This document shows positions 50,215-54,207 of a stretch of DNA of 54,207 bases, piece after piece. The stretch comes from Actinomycetales bacterium. Its GTDB lineage: Bacteria; Actinomycetota; Actinomycetes; Actinomycetales; Microbacteriaceae. Each line of letters starts with the position of its first letter. Positions within the stretch are counted from its first letter, which is position 1. The stretch is taken from positions 1-54,207 of the forward strand of contig JAATFB010000075.1 in the NCBI GenBank assembly GCA_015655415.1, written 5' to 3'. The notes below the pieces were generated by a model. It ran no database searches, was not told where the DNA came from, and was given only the letters and a program-made list of their open reading frames with translations. The position numbers and the translations under genes are program-made.

Positions 50215-51862
50215 TGCCGACGTAGAGCAGCCGGCGCTCCTCCTCGAGCGCCTCGGGGGTGCGTGCGTATCCGATGGGCACGAGGCCCTCGCCCAGTCCG
50301 ACGATGTGGACGCCCTCCCACTCCAGGCCCTTTGCGGCGTGCAGCGTGCACAGCGTGACGGCGGCGACGGCGGGCTCGTGCTGCGCCGCCTGGCGGGCCA
50401 GCAGGTCGTCGGTGAACTGCCGGAACGTCGTTCCGGGCGGGGCGTCGTCGACGAGCCCCATGATGGCGTTCAACGACTCCCATCGCTCGCGCACGCTCCC
50501 CGCCGCCTGGGGCGGTCGAAGCGTCCAGCCCAGCGAGCGCAACACGTCGCTGACCGACTGGAACAGCGGCTCATCGGAGACGGCGAGCGAGGCCGCGCGC
50601 AGGGTCATCACGGCCTGACGCACCTCGGGCAGGTCGAAGAACCTCGTGGCCCCCCGCACCTGGTAGGCGACCCCGGCGTCGTGCAGGGCGGTCTCCAGCG
50701 GAGCCGTCTGCGCGTTCACCCGATACAGGACGGCGAGATCCTGGGGTCTCGCGCCCTCCTGGATGCGGGCACGCAGCTCGGCCGCGACGGCCTGGGCCTC
50801 CTGCGCGTCCGTCTCATATCCGGCGACCGTCGGCTCCGGACGGACGCTCTCCCCCCCGGGTCCGACGGACGGGTCGGACGCCGCCCGGTCGCCGTGATGA
50901 GGCCGCGCCCGCAGGGTGAGAGCGCCGGGCCGTCCGCGCATCAACCGGTTCGCCGTCTCGACGATCGCGGGGACGGATCGGTAGTTCTGCTCGAGCCGCA
51001 CGACCGAGGCATCCGGGTAGCGGCGCGGGAACTCGAGCAGGAACCTGCTCGAGGCCCCGGCGAAGGAATAGATGGTCTGGCTGGCGTCACCCACCACGCA
51101 CAGGTCGGAGCGGTCGCCCAACCACGCCTCGAGCAGGTGCTGCTGCAGCGGCGAGACGTCCTGGTACTCGTCGACGACGAAGAACCGGTACTGCTCGCGC
51201 ACGTGCATCGCCACCGCGGGCTCGGCCTCGATCATGCCCGCGCAGGTCAGCAGCACGTCCTCGAAGTCCAGCTGTCGTCGCTCGTCCTTGAGCGCCTCGT
51301 AGGCTCGCTGCAGGTCGACGGCCTGCTCCGGGCGCAGGGAGCCCGGAGGGGTGCGGGCCGGTGACCCGTCGGGGCCGGTCGCGAGCGTTCTCTCGTACTC
51401 GTCGATGCTCAGCTCGCTCACCTTGCGCCACTCGATGTCGGCGGCGACGTCGCGGAGGGTGGCAGTGTCGACGCGCAGGCGGATGCGCTCGGCCGCCTGC
51501 CCGAGCAGCCGCGCCTTGCCGTCGAGCACCCGGGGCAGCCCCGAGCCGACGACGATGGGCCAGAAGTAGTTCAGCTGGCTGAGCGCCGCGGAGTGGAATG
51601 TGCGCGCCGCCACCCCGGTCGAGCCCAGCATCCGCAGCCGCGAACGCAGCTCGGATGCCGCACGCGAGGTGAACGTCAGCGCCATCACCCGGTTGGGCGC
51701 GTAGACCCCCGTCGCGACCCCGTAGGCGATCCGGTGCGTGATCGCACGGGTCTTGCCCGTGCCTGCGCCGGCGAGCACGCACACCGGCCCGAGCAGGGCC
51801 TCGGCGGCGACGCGCTGAGCGGCGTCGAGGCCCTCCAACAGCGCCGAGGCGGGATCGGTCAC
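50087..51862 (-). CDS. UvrD/PcrA-family DNA helicase (UvrD2-like, no HRDC)
   Basis: 591 residues, superfamily 1A 3'-5' helicase. Motif I is GAGTGKT (32-38), Ia ALTFTSRAASELR, II VVDEYQDVS, III GDASQTIYSFAGA, IV LEQNYRS, V LHAAKGLEWEGV, VI YVGITRARRRL. The protein stops soon after motif VI, so the C-terminal HRDC and cysteine-rich parts of mycobacterial UvrD2 are absent. The GTG at 51862 overlaps the nudC stop (GTGA). The last 128 bases are antisense to the cyclodehydratase-like gene. Confidence 0.94.
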   Translation of the reverse strand: MTDPASALLEGLDAAQRVAAEALLGPVCVLAGAGTGKTRAITHRIAYGVATGVYAPNRVMALTFTSRAASELRSRLRMLGSTGVAARTFHSAALSQLNYFWPIVVGSGLPRVLDGKARLLGQAAERIRLRVDTATLRDVAADIEWRKVSELSIDEYERTLATGPDGSPARTPPGSLRPEQAVDLQRAYEALKDERRQLDFEDVLLTCAGMIEAEPAVAMHVREQYRFFVVDEYQDVSPLQQHLLEAWLGDRSDLCVVGDASQTIYSFAGASSRFLLEFPRRYPDASVVRLEQNYRSVPAIVETANRLMRGRPGALTLRARPHHGDRAASDPSVGPGGESVRPEPTVAGYETDAQEAQAVAAELRARIQEGARPQDLAVLYRVNAQTAPLETALHDAGVAYQVRGATRFFDLPEVRQAVMTLRAASLAVSDEPLFQSVSDVLRSLGWTLRPPQAAGSVRERWESLNAIMGLVDDAPPGTTFRQFTDDLLARQAAQHEPAVAAVTLCTLHAAKGLEWEGVHIVGLGEGLVPIGYARTPEALEEERRLLYVGITRARRRLALSWAANAAGRREPSRFLAELGIRTQREGSGSVR

Positions 51863-52827
51863 GCGGCGTCCCGGGACTTGGCTGGGGGCTCGTCGAGAGG
51901 GCCGCCGTACCAGTCGCGCACGATGGCGTGCGCGATCGACGAGCCGCCGGGCAGCAGGATGTCGTCGCGCTCCCGCCAGATGTCCTCGCGGCTGAACCAG
52001 CGCAGGGCGAGGATCTCCTCGCCGTCGGGCCGCGGCGCGGTGTGCCCGGGAACCGCCCTGGCCTCCATGCCGATCATCACCGATGCGGGGAACGGCCAGG
52101 GCTGTGATCCGAGATACTGCGGCTCGGCGACGAGCACGCCCGACTCCTCCTCGACCTCCCGCATGACCGCCGCCTCGAACGACTCCCCCGCCTCCACGAA
52201 TCCGGCCAGGAGCGACCACCGGTTGTTCTCCCACAGCGCGTTGGAGCCGAGCAGGATGCGGTCGTCCTCATCGAGAACCCGCACGATGACGGCGGGATCG
52301 GTGCGCGGGAAGATCTCGTCCCCGTCGACGAGGCAGCGACGCATCCAGCCGCCGTGCTCGACCACGGTCGGCGTTCCGCAACGGGGGCAGTGGGTGTGCG
52401 AGACGTGCCAGTTCGCGATCGCAACCGCCTCGGTGAACAGCCCGGCGTCGCGATCGCTGAGACGGGTGGCCAGCTCCCGAAGGCCCCGCCAGCGGGAGAC
52501 GTCCGGCTCCAGCTCGGACGCCGCCGCGTCCGTGAGCACGGCAAGGATCACGGGCGTGCCCGCGGGCTCGCCCGGGGCGTCGTCGAGGGTGCGGCCGAGA
52601 TAGACGCGGGTCAGCGCCGAGGTCACCTCGTCCGTGCGCAGCAGTCGGAGCCCCGTTGGCGCCGCAGAGTCGACGTCCGACGTCAGCGCCCTGCCGTTCC
52701 ACAGCGGGAGCACCCGGGTCGCCCCGTTCCGCAGCAGCTCGTCGAAGAGCGCCTCGCGCATCCGGCTAGCGCCGTCCCGATCCACGGCGGGCCTCGACAG
52801 CGGCAGCGGAGGAAGTGGGCGGGGCAT
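51859..52827 (-). CDS. nudC: NADH/NAD-capped RNA pyrophosphatase (NudC, Nudix)
   Basis: 322 residues. An N-terminal domain is followed by a zinc-ribbon region with CPRCG and RRC (three of the usual four Cys), FPRTDPAVIVRV, and the Nudix box GFVEAGESFEAAVMREVEEESGV. SQPWPFPASVMIGM is the SQPWPFPxS signature of NADH pyrophosphatases and mRNA NAD-decapping enzymes. GAGGAGA lies five bases before the ATG. It is co-translated with the helicase and divergent from the phosphotransferase gene. Confidence 0.95.
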   Translation of the reverse strand: MPRPLPPLPLSRPAVDRDGASRMREALFDELLRNGATRVLPLWNGRALTSDVDSAAPTGLRLLRTDEVTSALTRVYLGRTLDDAPGEPAGTPVILAVLTDAAASELEPDVSRWRGLRELATRLSDRDAGLFTEAVAIANWHVSHTHCPRCGTPTVVEHGGWMRRCLVDGDEIFPRTDPAVIVRVLDEDDRILLGSNALWENNRWSLLAGFVEAGESFEAAVMREVEEESGVLVAEPQYLGSQPWPFPASVMIGMEARAVPGHTAPRPDGEEILALRWFSREDIWRERDDILLPGGSSIAHAIVRDWYGGPLDEPPAKSRDAA

Positions 52828-52974
52828 GGGTTCTCCTCAGGCGTTCGACGTGGTGGGCCTCGCCACACGAGGGGTCCGCCTCCCCGGTCGGGCACGACCT
52901 CTGCGTCGCCGGGAGCACGTGGCGTCTCTCGCCTGGAGTGCGTGGCGCACGGCCTCGGCACCGAGGGACGAGCC

Positions 52975-52980
52975 TACCCT
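52975..52980 (+). promoter_or_regulatory. -10 box of the phosphotransferase gene (leaderless)
   Basis: TACCCT, 7 bases before the ATG at 52988. Confidence 0.6.
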
Positions 52981-52987
52981 TGACGGT

Positions 52988-54070
52988 ATGGCCAGATCCC
53001 ACCTCACTCTAGCCGCGCTGGCCACGTCGGCCGTGCCCGACCTGGACATCGCCGGCACCCGCAGCTACAGCTACGACCTGCACGGCGATTTCGAGTCAGC
53101 GCTGCTCACCAGTCGCGACGGGACGGAGCTCATCATCCGCGTCCCGACCTCGCAGGACGCCGAGACCGAGCAGAGCGCCGACCTCGTCGCCCTGCACGCG
53201 CTGACCCCTGGCGTGCGCGCGCGCATGCCGTTCGACGTGCCGGAGTACGTGGGCCAGACGCCCGTCGGCGGCACCCGTGCGGTGGTGTACACGTTCCTGC
53301 CCGGCGACAAGGTGGCGCTGGAGAACGTGCAGCCCGGCGACGGCCTGGCCGCCTCGATCGGGCGCGCGATCGCCGCGGTGCACGCTCTGCCGGGCTCGTT
53401 CGTCACGGATGCGGGTCTGCCCACGCTGACCGCCGCGGAATGCCTCGCCGCCACCGAGTCGCTGATCGCCTCCGCCGCGGCGACAGGCCGGGTCCCGGCG
53501 GCACTGTCGAAGCGTTGGAAGGAGGCGGTGGACGACGAGGAGCTCTGGCGCTTCCAGCCCACCGTGATCAACGGTGCGCTCACCATCGACTCGTTCATCG
53601 TGCGGGGGGACTCCGTCGTTGGCGTCATCGGCTGGTCGGCGCTGCGGGTGGGCGACCCCGCCAGAGACCTGCACTGGGTGCTCGGCATGAACGCTGACGC
53701 GGCGGAGAGCGCGCTGGAGGCGTACTCGCTCGCGCGCGGCGCGGCGTCCGACCCCAACCTGCTGTTCCGCGCCACGCTCTACGCGGAGCTGGAGCTGGCA
53801 CGCTGGCTGATGCACGGGATCCAGCTGCACGACCAGCTGATCGTCGACGACGCCGTCGCCATGCTGGACGGCCTGGTGGAGCGGGTGCACGACGACGAGG
53901 TGGATCCGCTGGCGCCGCGCACGGGCCCGATCATGGCGGTCACCGATGTCGAGGCGCTGCTGGACGCCACGCCAGTGGAGCGGGGAGACGGCGACGCGTC
54001 GCGGGGGCTCCCGCCCGTCGCTGAGGAGCGCGAGCCGTCGGAGGACGAGTTCGATCGCGACGACGACTAG
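52988..54070 (+). CDS. APH-like phosphotransferase
   Basis: 360 residues, kinase-like fold related to macrolide 2'-phosphotransferases. An N-lobe is followed by AIAAVHALPG, an INGALTIDSFIV segment in the place of the usual HGDLHPGN catalytic loop (catalytic Asp in TIDSF uncertain), and VIGWSALRVGDPARDL as the IDW-like metal segment. The altered loop suggests weak or lost kinase activity. The acidic tail ends in DDD just at the IS boundary: the TAG stop lies in the CTAG next to the IS tip, so the 3' end may have been cut by the insertion. Confidence 0.8.
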   Translation: MARSHLTLAALATSAVPDLDIAGTRSYSYDLHGDFESALLTSRDGTELIIRVPTSQDAETEQSADLVALHALTPGVRARMPFDVPEYVGQTPVGGTRAVVYTFLPGDKVALENVQPGDGLAASIGRAIAAVHALPGSFVTDAGLPTLTAAECLAATESLIASAAATGRVPAALSKRWKEAVDDEELWRFQPTVINGALTIDSFIVRGDSVVGVIGWSALRVGDPARDLHWVLGMNADAAESALEAYSLARGAASDPNLLFRATLYAELELARWLMHGIQLHDQLIVDDAVAMLDGLVERVHDDEVDPLAPRTGPIMAVTDVEALLDATPVERGDGDASRGLPPVAEEREPSEDEFDRDDD

Positions 54071-54207
54071 GGCGTGTTGCTAAACCTTGATCGGGGTTCG
54101 GTCGGCGATTCTGGGAATCGTGTCGCGTGATGTGATTTCGGATGAGGCGTGGGCGGTGATCGGCCCGCTTTTCCCGCCCGTGAAGGCGACGGGCCGGCCG
54201 CCGGTGG
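54070..54207 (+). mobile_element. Partial insertion sequence (IS5-type), second inverted end
   Basis: Same IS end as 1-138, now reading to the right. The outer tip GGGCGTGTTGCTAAACC directly follows CTA, forming CTAG. The identity with the left end is complete over 141 bases including the flanking CTA, and ends at the next base (A here, C in the left copy on the matching strand). Confidence 0.85.
54120..54207 (+). CDS. IS5-type transposase, N-terminal fragment (second copy)
   Basis: GTG start with the same first 29 residues as the left-hand copy (VSRDVISDEAWAVIGPLFPP onward), running off the window. Both copies have their 5' ends facing the window interior. Confidence 0.8.
   Translation, partial: MSRDVISDEAWAVIGPLFPPVKATGRPPV

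Noticed and set aside
1-54207. Terminal inverted repeats of a linear plasmid or phage
   Set aside because: The repeated ends contain the start of an IS5-type transposase and stop exactly at its tip. No replication or phage genes are present.
1-54207. 54-kb composite transposon
   Set aside because: The cargo is mostly housekeeping genes (rph, murI, pncB, initiator tRNA), so transposition as a unit is very unlikely.

Overview
The window is high-GC DNA from an actinobacterium, most likely Microbacteriaceae. This rests on base composition, frequent GTG starts, the family mix (DUF3039, UPF0182, DUF2342 zincin, an orphan cyclodehydratase-like protein, a UvrD2-like helicase without HRDC) and the many TANNNT boxes sitting 6-9 bases ahead of start codons, which suggests pervasive leaderless transcription. 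Both ends are the same 5' end of an IS5-type insertion sequence in inverted orientation. The last 141 bases are the exact reverse complement of the first 141, so the window is probably a contig that stopped at a repeated IS.

Layout. 363-8775: a metal efflux transporter; the rdgB-rph-murI housekeeping group; pncB; DUF3039; and an ABC-2 exporter whose ATPase has a very long disordered N-terminus. 9329-18743: a cell-wall glycopolymer (teichoic-acid-like) locus in two parts. The first part holds a nucleotidyltransferase and a TagGH-type exporter. The second holds a TagF-like polymerase, a CDP-alcohol phosphotransferase and two GT2 glycosyltransferases. Between them lie small genes (hypothetical protein, XRE regulator, TPR protein, glycine/alanine-rich protein) and a 36-bp tandem hairpin repeat. 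18883-24634: an HtrA protease, a lipoprotein/PKD-protein pair, an aminotransferase and a nitrilase-family hydrolase. 24693-24805: initiator tRNA and its terminator. 25122-30907: an ArsB-like permease; a hydrolase/quinone-oxidoreductase pair divergent from a TetR gene with two operator copies; and a CPA1 antiporter. 31060-35256: methylisocitrate lyase, topoisomerase IB, a tandem CrcB fluoride channel pair behind a fluoride riboswitch, and a cytochrome b-like membrane protein.

35333-41497 is a six-gene same-strand run. It encodes an adenosylhomocysteinase-like protein with a changed substrate pocket, an amidohydrolase/deaminase, a DUF985 cupin and a complete polar amino-acid ABC importer. An SDR and a D-2-hydroxyacid dehydrogenase converge on it. 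This run is the best candidate here for an undescribed metabolic system. 43383-54070 is a conserved actinobacterial block: UPF0182, PDZ-Lon protease, DUF2342 zincin, orphan cyclodehydratase-like protein, UvrD2-like helicase, NudC and a kinase-like phosphotransferase. The cyclodehydratase and helicase genes overlap tail-to-tail by 128 bp.

All calls come from reading the sequence. No database search was run, and family names rest on recognised motifs.
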